Part shown: positions 14,619-22,022 of the stretch, in pieces
Layout of the letters: the number at the start of each line of letters is the position of its first letter
Numbering within the stretch: position 1 is the first letter of the stretch
Assembly: GCA_047618565.1 (NCBI GenBank)
Contig: JBLHKW010000086.1
Coordinates: forward strand, 1-22,022
Source: JBLHKW01 sp047618565
GTDB lineage: Bacteria; Planctomycetota; UBA1135; GCA-002686595
Direction: 5' to 3'
Length of the DNA stretch: 22,022 nucleotides
Notes under the pieces: model-generated
Database searches by the model: none
The model's input: only the letters and a program-made list of their open reading frames with translations
What the model was told of the DNA's origin: nothing
Translations under genes and position numbers: made by a program

Positions 14619-17600
14619 ATGACTCACGGGTATCGCATCAAGAATTGGACCGTCCTCACCCTCCTCTGCATGCTCGGAGCCTGCTCCAGCTCATCGGACG
14701 ATGGGATCAGCCTGGTGAGCGTGGTCCAGGACCTCGTCGTTGACGCGGATGGTCTGACCACCCGCATCGTGTTCAGCGAGGACCCGGGCGGCATCGGGGC
14801 CAGCAACTTCACGGCCAGCGCCGGGCAGTCCCCCACGGCCGTCTCGAAGACGTCGAACGTGGTACAGGTCGTCTGGAGTGCGCGCGTCACGCGCAGTCAC
14901 ACGATCCGTGTCGTTGGCAAGCCGGGCGTGAGCAGCGTGCCGCGTTCGGTCACGACCACGGACAGCTCGGCACCGACGTTCGTGATCACGTCGGCGATCC
15001 AGGACACGGCGGACGGCCTGCTCGGAGGTGACCGCTTGACGATCACGTTCAGCGGCGCACGTGTGGTCGCCACCGATGTGGTCGACAACTCCAACTGGGC
15101 CCTGACGGTGAACTCGTCTGTCCTCGACTGGACCGGATCAGGGTTCAACTTCACCGAGGCGACCCAGGTACTGACAGTGACCCTGGGGGCGGCGGCGAAC
15201 CTGCACACCAACCTGACCCTGGCGGCGACGTCGCTCATGAGTGTTGCGGACGTACCGCTCGCAACCACGGGGGTTGCGGGAGTCGCGACAGGCGATGCAT
15301 CAGCGCTCACCGCGCCGACCGTCGAGCAGCGTCTGGCCGTGGATGCCTTGGGGCGCGTAGTCGATTTCATCTTCGCCAAGCCCATGGACCCCGTGTCCAG
15401 CGTCCTGACGAGCGCATTCACCGTCAACGATCACGGCGGTTCGACGACCATCACCCTGCCCCTGAGCGTCGCTCAGGTCGCGGACAACACGTTGCGCGTG
15501 ACCTTCAGCGCCCCCATTGTTCCCGGGCTCGACACGGTTGCCCTCAACAGCATCGCCGGCTACCACGGCAACACCTACGCCGGGACCGAGGCGATCGCGA
15601 ACACCAGCCCGGCGGTGAACGCGTACACGTCGGTCAGCGCGACGACGGTCGAGAACCTCGGTGGTGACACCGTCGTGGCCGTCACCGATCAGGCCTTTGA
15701 TCCCGACCTTGCCATCCTGCCGGCCGGCTGGACCCTGACGGTCGACGGCAACCCCGTCACCATGGCGGACCAGACGTTGACCTACGATCTGAGCACCCGC
15801 GCGCTCACGATCGAGCTCGACTTTGACATGGGGAACACTGACGCGATCGTCCTGACGGCAGTCGGCCTGACCGACGTGGATGGTCAGACCTTTAACGGCG
15901 CCCCGGGGTTCGGTGTGACCGCCTCGGGCGACAGCACCAAGCCGACCCTCGTTTCGGCCATGCAGAACAGGACCATCGACACCTCCGGCAATACCGTCGA
16001 TGTCACCTTCTCCGAGGACCTGGATCCGACCGCCGCGACGAACACGGCCTTGTACGGTTTCAGCCCGGCTGTCGTGACCAACACGGCTGCACTCGTGGGT
16101 GGCAGTGGACGTGTTGTGCGTCTGGTCACCAACACGGCGATCGTGCCGGGTGACTTCACCTTCTCGGTGGTCGGCCTCGTGGCGGACCTGGCTGGCGAGA
16201 CGCTCGACCTGGGCGCCACTGCTCCGGTCGCGATCGCCACCACGGACACGCAAGACCCGGCCATCCTGGCCATTACCTCGAATGCCATCGAGGGCGCGGA
16301 CAACGACGCGCTGGTCGTGTTGTTCAATGACACCATGGTCAGCGCCGAGGTCGAGAGCGCCGTCAATTGGGTCGTCGAATCGCCCAGCGGGACGCCCATC
16401 GACGTCACGGGCTGCACGGTCATCTACGCCAACGACAGCGCCACGATGACCCTCGACAGCGGTAGCCTCGCGCTCAAGAGCGGCGACACGGTGCGTGTCG
16501 TGCTGAACACCATGCGCGACGTTGGCGGCCGGACGATATCTGCCACTCCGGGTACCGGTGCGGTGGTCGGAGAGGCGAACCTCCCGCTGGCACACCAGGT
16601 GTGGCGCGACATGACCAGCACGGATCAGCTGGTCCTGCACTTCTCGGAGCCCTGCGACCGCCTGCAGGACCTCTTCAACGCGTCGACCAACGTTTCCGGA
16701 AGTCGCTTCGCAATCCGCGACAACGACATGGCTCAGACGCTGCGGGGTTACCCCCTGTCCGCAACCATCCTGAACGGTGGCCTGGGTGTGCGCCTCGCGT
16801 ATGGTTTCGTCATCGACCTAGATGACACCCTGGACGTGCTGGGTGTGACCGACCTGGCGGGCAACTACATGTTCCCCGCCATGAGCATGGATATCGCGGA
16901 CGAGGTCGTCAGCGTGCCTGCGCAGGACGGCGGCGGCGTGATCACGGCCCTGGAGGGGGAGGATAACGACCGCATCCTTGTCTCTTTCGGCCAGGAGATG
17001 AGCCCGTGGAAACTGCTCGACCCGAGTCAGTACACGGTCGTCTTGAATGGCGGCGGCGGGGCACTGGATCTGACGGGCGCGACGCTCGAGATCTTCACCG
17101 CTAACCCGACTCAGGTCCTGATGACCCTGGACAACGGCGCCAGCGCCGATGCCCAGTTCATGGCCGACTACGACATTCAGTTGCAGGTCGACACGGCGAA
17201 CCCGTTGCGTACTTCGCAGGGAGTTGCGCTGGCAACGACGGACACCGAGACGGTCACCACGACTGGCGACTTGCGGGAGCCGCTCGAGAGCTTCTCGGCG
17301 GCGTTCACCGACTCGACCGACAACACGGTCCTGTTCATCGCGTTCAACGAAGCCGTGGAGACGGCTTCCGTGAGCACCCCGGCCGACTACGTTTTCAACG
17401 GTGGCGCCGCGACCGGCACGGCCGTGACCCACGTTAGTCCTAGAATCTTGCGAGTCGTCTTTGATGCCGCGGTCAGCGCGGGATCCAACGTGGTCATCGC
17501 CGCGGGGTCTGAGGACCTGGCGGGTACGCCGACGCCGGGCACGATGACGCTCGCGGTTACGGACGATGTCGCCGCTCCGCTACTCAGTGCGATCACGCCC

Positions 17601-18185
17601 ACGGCAGTCGCCGATCGCGGTCACGACACGGTAGTGGTCCAGTTCAACGAGGTCCTGGATCTCACCACCGCGCTTGACGATGCCAACTACACCGTGACCA
17701 ACGGTTCCACGGTGATCGACCTGTCGGCCGCCACGTTCAGCTGGTACAGCACCGATGCTGCCGTGACCATTCAACTGCCTGACGATGTGGACCTTGACCC
17801 CGCTCAGAGCTTCACCGTCCAGGTGGACGGCGTGAAGGATGTGTCGGGAAACACCCTGTCGGGTGCGAGCCTGGGAGCCGTCATCGTGGGGGACTCGGTC
17901 GCTCCGTCCCTACAGAATGCCTTCACGAACCTGCGCGAGAATGTCGCCGGCAACGTGGTCGACATGCTCTTCACCGAGGACGTGGATGCAACCTTCACCG
18001 GCATGGCCAGCAACTGGTCTGCATCGGGCGGTCAGTCGGTCCTGTCCGTGGCCTCGGTCGATGCGAAGCACTATCGCATCACGCTTGCGACCGCGCTTGG
18101 CGCCACGGACACCCTGGACATCACTGGTGTGAGTGATCTCGCCGGCAACGTGTCCGGAGCTCTCTCCATCGACCCGGAGGACTGA
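14619..18185 (+). CDS. Large lipoprotein of bacterial Ig-like repeats
   Basis: Protein of 1188 aa. The ATG at 14619 gives a lipoprotein signal: MTHGYRIKNWTVLTLLCM followed by the lipobox LGAC with Cys22 as the lipidated residue, then a SSSSDDG linker. The rest is about nine to ten repeats of roughly 100-120 aa that fit SbsA/Big-type Ig-like domains. Each has a D..[AP]..L opening, a [LV]-x-[VI]-x-F-[SN]-[ED] strand (VVVQFNEVLD, VDVTFSEDLD, VDMLFTEDVD), and an end like GVxDLAGN (VTDLAGNYM, VKDVSGNTL, VSDLAGNVS). It is rich in Thr, Asp, Val and Ala, poor in Cys, and acidic. No catalytic domain is seen. It is probably outer-membrane or surface-anchored, with a structural or adhesive role. Confidence 0.85.
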   Translation: MTHGYRIKNWTVLTLLCMLGACSSSSDDGISLVSVVQDLVVDADGLTTRIVFSEDPGGIGASNFTASAGQSPTAVSKTSNVVQVVWSARVTRSHTIRVVGKPGVSSVPRSVTTTDSSAPTFVITSAIQDTADGLLGGDRLTITFSGARVVATDVVDNSNWALTVNSSVLDWTGSGFNFTEATQVLTVTLGAAANLHTNLTLAATSLMSVADVPLATTGVAGVATGDASALTAPTVEQRLAVDALGRVVDFIFAKPMDPVSSVLTSAFTVNDHGGSTTITLPLSVAQVADNTLRVTFSAPIVPGLDTVALNSIAGYHGNTYAGTEAIANTSPAVNAYTSVSATTVENLGGDTVVAVTDQAFDPDLAILPAGWTLTVDGNPVTMADQTLTYDLSTRALTIELDFDMGNTDAIVLTAVGLTDVDGQTFNGAPGFGVTASGDSTKPTLVSAMQNRTIDTSGNTVDVTFSEDLDPTAATNTALYGFSPAVVTNTAALVGGSGRVVRLVTNTAIVPGDFTFSVVGLVADLAGETLDLGATAPVAIATTDTQDPAILAITSNAIEGADNDALVVLFNDTMVSAEVESAVNWVVESPSGTPIDVTGCTVIYANDSATMTLDSGSLALKSGDTVRVVLNTMRDVGGRTISATPGTGAVVGEANLPLAHQVWRDMTSTDQLVLHFSEPCDRLQDLFNASTNVSGSRFAIRDNDMAQTLRGYPLSATILNGGLGVRLAYGFVIDLDDTLDVLGVTDLAGNYMFPAMSMDIADEVVSVPAQDGGGVITALEGEDNDRILVSFGQEMSPWKLLDPSQYTVVLNGGGGALDLTGATLEIFTANPTQVLMTLDNGASADAQFMADYDIQLQVDTANPLRTSQGVALATTDTETVTTTGDLREPLESFSAAFTDSTDNTVLFIAFNEAVETASVSTPADYVFNGGAATGTAVTHVSPRILRVVFDAAVSAGSNVVIAAGSEDLAGTPTPGTMTLAVTDDVAAPLLSAITPTAVADRGHDTVVVQFNEVLDLTTALDDANYTVTNGSTVIDLSAATFSWYSTDAAVTIQLPDDVDLDPAQSFTVQVDGVKDVSGNTLSGASLGAVIVGDSVAPSLQNAFTNLRENVAGNVVDMLFTEDVDATFTGMASNWSASGGQSVLSVASVDAKHYRITLATALGATDTLDITGVSDLAGNVSGALSIDPED

Positions 18186-18206
18186 GTCGAAAGTTTTTTC
18201 CGGGTC
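18171..18206 (+). terminator. Hairpin over the lipoprotein stop codon
   Basis: GACCCGGAGGA (18171-18181) pairs with TTTTCCGGGTC (18196-18206), 11 bp with two G-U pairs, around a 14-nt loop containing the TGA at 18183-18185. The T6 run lies partly inside the 3' arm rather than after it, so this is an unusual terminator candidate. Confidence 0.35.
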
Positions 18207-18388
18207 CGCGGTCCGTCTACGAGCCCTGGGCGCGTGGAGCGGGCTGTAGGCCAGGGAATCCCGACAGACGGCTGATTGGCTTCAGATGGATAGAAACATC
18301 GATCGATACCAGAAGAACATGCCCGGACAGGTCATGACGTCCCTGCATTGGCGTTCTCAAGTCCGGTCCCGAACCCGGGGATCAACGA

Positions 18389-19465
18389 GTGACTGAAGCG
18401 ACAGCAAACAAGACATTGATCGTGTCCGACGTTGTGTCGGCATTGACCGGAACTGTGGATGTTCCGGCGGAGGGTACCGATCTACGCGGTCAGATGGAGC
18501 GCGCGGCTGAGGAGTTCGACAAGCGTACCGCAACTGCCTTCGGCAAGGCGTTGCTCGATTCTCTGACCGAGGACCCCGGCAATCTACGTCAGCTCGAGGC
18601 GTTGCTGATCCTGGGGCTGGCGCATCCCGACGTTCTCAAGAAGAACCGCATCTCGCTTGCCGTCGAGGGCCGACGTCTGGGGATTCTCCTGGAGCGCGCC
18701 GGCGAGGTCGAGCGTGCGCAAAGCGTGCTCGAGCTGCTCTCAGCGCACATGCCTGACGAGCGTACGATCGACCATGAACTCGCTGGTCTCATGCGCCGTT
18801 CTGGCAACACCGACGAGCTGGTGGCGCGCTACCTGCAGCGAGCAGATGCGTTCATCGCGCATGGCAAGGTGGCCGATGCCATTCCGTGGTTGCAGGAGAT
18901 CTTGCTGCTGGATCGCTCGCGCCGGGATGTGGCGCGCATGATCCGTGACCTGCGCTATGAAGAAGCTGAGCGCAAGGTGCGCTCTGGCCGACGCAATCGG
19001 TTGCTGCTCGTATTGATGCTGGCGGCAACCATGATCACGGCCGTTGTCTATCGGGAGCTGGAGGTCAAGCGAGAGTTCGGGCGCATGCCGACGGCGACTG
19101 GGCTCGAGGAAGAAGGCGTCATGGTGCGGCTCGAGGCCATCCAGGACTTCATCGCGAGCAAGCGCTTCTGGGCTGGCTATTTCGGAGCGACCGCCGAGTG
19201 CTCAAAGCTCCAGGCGCGCCTGGATGAGCTCGGGCAGCAGGCGGCCGCACGTGCAGCTGCGGAGGCCATCGAGACCCAGCGAACGCTTGAGATGGCGAAC
19301 ATGTCGCGCGTTCAGGCGATCCAGGCAGTTCAGCGTGGAGAGTTCGCGCTGGCGCTGGCGACGTTCCGGAGTTGCCTGGAGTTCGACATTCCCGACTGGC
19401 AATACCGCGAACAGATTGAGATCGACATCCAGGCTCTGGTTGATCACATGGAGGTAAGTCAGTGA
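18389..19465 (+). CDS. TPR-like single-pass membrane protein, first gene of the MglA/roadblock operon
   Basis: Uncharacterised, 358 aa, GTG start at 18389 with a GGGG run about 8-12 nt upstream. Residues 35-195 are helical pairs that look like degenerate TPRs (LGILLERAGEVERAQSVLEL, then YLQRADAFIAHGKVADAIPWL). A basic patch (RKVRSGRRNR, 195-204) precedes one transmembrane segment (204-221, LLLVLMLAATMITAVVY). Residues 222-358 are again helical and Ala/Glu-rich with a TPR-like end (QAVQRGEFALALATFRSCLEF). By the positive-inside rule the N-terminal TPR half is cytoplasmic and the C-terminal half periplasmic. The stop overlaps the next GTG (GTGA). Its position suggests it anchors or senses for the GTPase system; that is inference. 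Confidence 0.82.
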   Translation: MTEATANKTLIVSDVVSALTGTVDVPAEGTDLRGQMERAAEEFDKRTATAFGKALLDSLTEDPGNLRQLEALLILGLAHPDVLKKNRISLAVEGRRLGILLERAGEVERAQSVLELLSAHMPDERTIDHELAGLMRRSGNTDELVARYLQRADAFIAHGKVADAIPWLQEILLLDRSRRDVARMIRDLRYEEAERKVRSGRRNRLLLVLMLAATMITAVVYRELEVKREFGRMPTATGLEEEGVMVRLEAIQDFIASKRFWAGYFGATAECSKLQARLDELGQQAAARAAAEAIETQRTLEMANMSRVQAIQAVQRGEFALALATFRSCLEFDIPDWQYREQIEIDIQALVDHMEVSQ

Positions 19466-20565
19466 GTTTCTTGGGCAAGATGGTGTCGAGGAATCGCATT
19501 CGCAAGGCAGCGAAAGAGCTTGCTGGCGAGGCGAACTCGGGGAATTACGTGTCGATGGCGCGTGAGTACGTCATCGCCGGCAACACCGACGAGGTATTGC
19601 GCGTTTGCACCGAAGGTCTGCAGCTGTTCCCCAACGACGCCGAACTGCGGCGCCTCGGTGACCGAGCGCGTCAGTTGCAGGTGGATCAGCGCATCCGCAC
19701 GTTACAGGCACAGCTCGCAGCTTCGCCTCGTTCGGCAATCTGGCGTGAGCTGACAGGTGTGTTGCTGAGTGCGAGCCGACTGGATCGTGCCGAGCAGGTG
19801 GCGACCGAATGGTTCGAGGCGACAGAGGACGGTGATGCTCTGTACTCGCTTGCGCGCGTTCACGCCGAGCGTTTCTACCTCGACCGCCGTAGCAAGGACG
19901 GTCTCAATGCCTACGAGATGGCCGACCATGCCAAGACGAAGATGAAGGACCTGAGCGGTCCAATCCATCTGCAATTCCATCTTGCCAGCCGATGTGGTGC
20001 TTGGACCGAGGCTCGCGGCGCGGTTGCGCGCTTGCTGGAGCTGCGGCCCGGCGACCCGACGCTGGAGGCGAACTTTCGCTACGTGCTTGCGATGGCGGGT
20101 GACACCACGGGCCAGAACGGCGAGGTGCCCTCGCTCGAGATGGCCATGAGGCGCGTCGAGAGTAGTGGACGGTTCGTTGACGATACGCACGGCACACAGC
20201 CCGAGAATTCGAGTGTGTCGGTGCGCCCGATGCTGCAGGAACTGAGCGCGGACGCGGACGTGCGTGCTGCGATCTACCTGCGCGGCGGTACGGCGCTCGT
20301 GCAAGGGCCGCGTGGAGCGACTGCCGAACGAACGGCGCGCGCGGTCCGAGGCGTTGTCCAGGCCTCGCGCGATGCGGCGCGTCGGCTCGGCCTTGGGCAG
20401 ACGCAGGAGGTGCTGCTGGAAGGCACATTCGGGTCGCTTCTGGTCGCGCCAGCAGACCAGGCCTCGTGCGCCGTGTGGTGCGCGAAGTCGGTCAAGCGCG
20501 AGCACGAGGAGCTGCTTAAAAAGCTATCCGGCATGGCCGGCAGATCACGGGGGCGATTGGTTTGA
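19462..20565 (+). CDS. TPR protein with C-terminal roadblock/LC7-like domain
   Basis: Protein of 367 aa, GTG start at 19462 overlapping the previous stop by 4 nt. Residues 20-215 contain TPR-like helical pairs (YVSMAREYVIAGNTDEVLRV, then EGLQLFPNDAELRRLGDRAR; LLELRPGDPTLEANFRYVLAM). A linker at about 215-252 is polar. Residues 253-357 resemble a roadblock/LC7 domain: a first helix RPMLQELSADADV, strands AAIYLRGGTALVQGP, a helix TARAVRGVVQASRDAARRLG, strands EVLLEGTFGSLLVAP, and a last helix KREHEELLKKL. Roadblock proteins such as MglB dimerise and act on small GTPases. It overlaps the next gene by 4 nt (TTGA). I infer a scaffold or regulator for the GTPase at 21111. Confidence 0.8.
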   Translation: MSFLGKMVSRNRIRKAAKELAGEANSGNYVSMAREYVIAGNTDEVLRVCTEGLQLFPNDAELRRLGDRARQLQVDQRIRTLQAQLAASPRSAIWRELTGVLLSASRLDRAEQVATEWFEATEDGDALYSLARVHAERFYLDRRSKDGLNAYEMADHAKTKMKDLSGPIHLQFHLASRCGAWTEARGAVARLLELRPGDPTLEANFRYVLAMAGDTTGQNGEVPSLEMAMRRVESSGRFVDDTHGTQPENSSVSVRPMLQELSADADVRAAIYLRGGTALVQGPRGATAERTARAVRGVVQASRDAARRLGLGQTQEVLLEGTFGSLLVAPADQASCAVWCAKSVKREHEELLKKLSGMAGRSRGRLV

Positions 20566-21110
20566 AGGAAGTACTGGAACCCCTGGTGCGCATCCCGGGC
20601 GTACGTATCGCGGCGATCATTTCCGCGGACGGCGTGCCCGTGGCGTTGATGGACGGGCAGGAACCCTCAACGCCGGGGACGGACTGTGTCGCGGCAGCTG
20701 GCGGCGAAGAAGCCTTTGCGGGCCTTTGCGCCGGGTGGCTCGCCCAGCTGCGACAATCGGTCGATCCGCTCTCCTGGGACGCGCCACGGCGCGTTGTCAT
20801 GCGGGCGACGCGCGGTGCAATCGTCATCCACGAAGGTCCGGGCGCGATCCTGCTCGTGATTCTCGAACACGGCGCCGTGCCCGAAGAGCTGCGCGTGCCG
20901 ATGGAGGGGGCTGCATCCCGGATGCTGCGTCTCCTGCGTCAGCTATCAGAGGCTCCGGCTGCTCGCCGCGCGGCTTCCACACAACCAAGCCTCGGGTCAG
21001 CCGATGCACCTTCAGGGATCTTTCCCTCCACCGGCGCTCCGACGACCGGATCCATTCACCGCCAACTAGCACCCAACCAAAACTCCGAAGGGTCAGGAGA
21101 GCATTCCTAA
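20562..21110 (+). CDS. Roadblock/LC7 domain protein, MglB-like
   Basis: Protein of 182 aa from a TTG start at 20562 that overlaps the upstream stop (TTGA). Residues 1-130 fit a roadblock/LC7 fold: helix LKEVLEPLVRIPGV, strands RIAAIISADGVPVAL, a central helix (about 48-65), strands RRVVMRATRGAIVIHEG and AILLVILEHG, and a final helix (115-130). MglB, the family member best known to pair with MglA, is a homodimeric GTPase-activating protein. The same arrangement (roadblock gene directly before an MglA-type GTPase) makes that role likely. Residues 131-182 are a low-complexity Ser/Pro/Ala tail. The stop TAA directly abuts the ATG of the GTPase gene. Confidence 0.85.
   Translation: MKEVLEPLVRIPGVRIAAIISADGVPVALMDGQEPSTPGTDCVAAAGGEEAFAGLCAGWLAQLRQSVDPLSWDAPRRVVMRATRGAIVIHEGPGAILLVILEHGAVPEELRVPMEGAASRMLRLLRQLSEAPAARRAASTQPSLGSADAPSGIFPSTGAPTTGSIHRQLAPNQNSEGSGEHS
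21095..21101 (+). promoter_or_regulatory. Ribosome binding site of the MglA-type gene
   Basis: AGGAGAG ends 9 nt before the ATG at 21111. It is the clearest Shine-Dalgarno sequence in the window, placed inside the end of the upstream gene. It supports this start and suggests high expression of the GTPase relative to its partners. Confidence 0.7.
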
Positions 21111-22022
21111 ATGGTCCAGATTAACTTTGCCCTCAAGACGGTCACCGTCAAGATCGTTTACTACGGGCCCGGTATGTCCGGGAAGACGACGAACCTCGAG
21201 GTCGTGCACCAGCGTGCGCCCGACTCCAACCGGGGAGATCTCACGAGCATTGCGACCGATGGCGACCGCACGCTCTTCTTTGACTTCATGCCCCTGGACC
21301 TCGGGACGGTCGCAGGCATGCGGACTCAGTTTCAGATCTACACGGTCCCGGGCCAGGTCTACTACAACTCGACCCGGAAGCTGGTGCTGCAGGGCGTCGA
21401 CGGCGTGATCTTCATCGCTGACTCGTCAGCGGCCATGCTCGAGGAGAACCTTGAGTCATTGCGCAACCTGGAAGAGAACCTGGAGGAGTACGGTAAGTCA
21501 CTCGATACCGTTCCGCACGTCATCCAGTACAACAAGCGGGACCTGCCGGATGCGATGACGGTCGAGGAGCTCGAGGCTTCCTTGAACCGCTGCGGCGCTC
21601 CGAGTTTCGAGGGCATCGCGAGTAGCGGGCAAGGTGTTTTTCCGACGCTCAAAGCGCTCGCGGCAAGTGTGCTGGACTCGATCCACTCGCAGCAGGACTC
21701 CGGCGAGACCGCGGCCCCGGCGCCCAGCCCGACCACGGCGACGCCTTCAGTGAACGCAGGCACCGGTTTCTATCCGCTTGCCTCTGTTCCGACGGCGCCC
21801 GATGCGGCCGCTCCCATGAGCTCGCCCGCACCGAGCCTGTCGGCGACTCCGCCCGTCAGTGCGGGGGCCACCGGTTTCTATCAGGCTCAGTCGTCGAACG
21901 CTCCCGGGCCGTCTGCGCCGCAGCCTCTGCCCACTGCTTTCCCGCAGGCCGGGTCCATTCCGCCGCTGCCGCCGGTCGCACCGCTGCCGCAGGCTGCACC
22001 GCTGCCGCAGGCTGCACCGATG
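21111..22022 (+). CDS. mglA: MglA-type small GTPase with proline-rich C-terminal tail (3' end beyond window)
   Basis: Small Ras-like GTPase of the MglA family, which sets cell polarity in Myxococcus and Thermus. The first 304 residues are in the window with no stop. Residues 1-195 match the family closely: P-loop GPGMSGKT (19-26), Arg53 in DRTLFFDFMPLDLG, TVPGQVYYNSTRKL (78-91) with Gln82 and the typical loss of the DxxG Asp, VDGVIFIADS (96-105), and base-specificity NKRD (141-144). Arg53 and Gln82 are the catalytic residues known from Thermus MglA. Unlike ordinary MglA (about 195 aa), a Pro/Ala/Ser-rich tail of more than 100 residues follows. It includes two AG(A)TGFY motifs (216-221, 251-257) and PLPQAA repeats. 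Last seen gene of the coupled operon. Confidence 0.93.
   Translation, partial: MVQINFALKTVTVKIVYYGPGMSGKTTNLEVVHQRAPDSNRGDLTSIATDGDRTLFFDFMPLDLGTVAGMRTQFQIYTVPGQVYYNSTRKLVLQGVDGVIFIADSSAAMLEENLESLRNLEENLEEYGKSLDTVPHVIQYNKRDLPDAMTVEELEASLNRCGAPSFEGIASSGQGVFPTLKALAASVLDSIHSQQDSGETAAPAPSPTTATPSVNAGTGFYPLASVPTAPDAAAPMSSPAPSLSATPPVSAGATGFYQAQSSNAPGPSAPQPLPTAFPQAGSIPPLPPVAPLPQAAPLPQAAPM
21981..22016 (+). repeat. 18-bp tandem repeat in the GTPase tail
   Basis: Two exact copies of CCGCTGCCGCAGGCTGCA (21981-21998, 21999-22016) encode PLPQAA twice, and more may follow beyond the window. A 14-bp direct repeat, CACCGGTTTCTATC, at 21761-21774 and 21869-21882 encodes the two TGFY motifs. Confidence 0.8.

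Noticed and set aside
15300..16640. 446-codon open frame antisense to the lipoprotein gene
   Set aside because: Arg/Gly/His-rich low-complexity translation without motifs; it arises from the codon pattern of the sense gene.

Overview
The window is GC-rich, roughly two-thirds G+C by eye. Genes are tightly packed, starts are often GTG or TTG, Shine-Dalgarno sites are mostly weak, and several gene pairs overlap by 4 nt (ATGA, GTGA, TTGA). The mix of genes suggests a Gram-negative bacterium of the Planctomycetota type: a long lipoprotein of bacterial Ig-like repeats, a beta-propeller secreted-type protein, a membrane-anchored coiled-coil protein, a Rho with a lysine-rich N-terminus, and an MglA/roadblock operon. 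This assignment is an inference, and other deep-branching Gram-negatives such as Myxococcota are not excluded.

Layout. Positions 1-45 hold no gene I can name. 46-1092 (-) is an inositol-monophosphatase-family enzyme. 1189-2918 (+) is thioredoxin reductase followed by an overlapping short-chain dehydrogenase. 2935-5076 (-) is coaE followed by rho. 5357-6604 (+) is a single-pass membrane coiled-coil protein with a FlgT_C-like region and a BRCT-like C-terminus; a perfect 15-bp hairpin follows it. 6685-8864 (+) is tatC overlapping cinA. 8942-9016 is tRNA-Gln(TTG) with an encoded CCA. 9153-9893 (+) is an unrecognised secreted protein. 9930-12237 (-) is gcvT-gcvH-lipoate ligase, read from a good candidate promoter at 12318-12346. 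12465-14075 (+) is a beta-propeller-like protein. 14076-14618 is a 543-bp gene-free stretch carrying two adjacent long palindromic elements. 14619-18185 (+) is the Ig-like-repeat lipoprotein. 18389-22022 (+) is a four-gene, translationally coupled operon that runs off the window: a TPR-like membrane protein, a TPR plus roadblock protein, a small roadblock (MglB-like) protein, and an MglA-type GTPase with a long proline-rich tail.

How the genes relate. The housekeeping part covers redox (TrxB), CoA synthesis (CoaE), transcription termination (Rho), protein export (TatC), NAD-related salvage (CinA) and glycine cleavage. In the last, GcvT and the lipoylated carrier GcvH sit beside an enzyme that probably attaches the lipoyl group. 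The least ordinary part is the operon at the right end. It has the parts of a bacterial polarity switch (small GTPase plus roadblock regulator) and adds a second roadblock domain fused to TPRs and a membrane TPR protein, so it may be a membrane-anchored variant of the MglA/MglB system. The second most unusual item is the membrane coiled-coil protein with a BRCT-like end.
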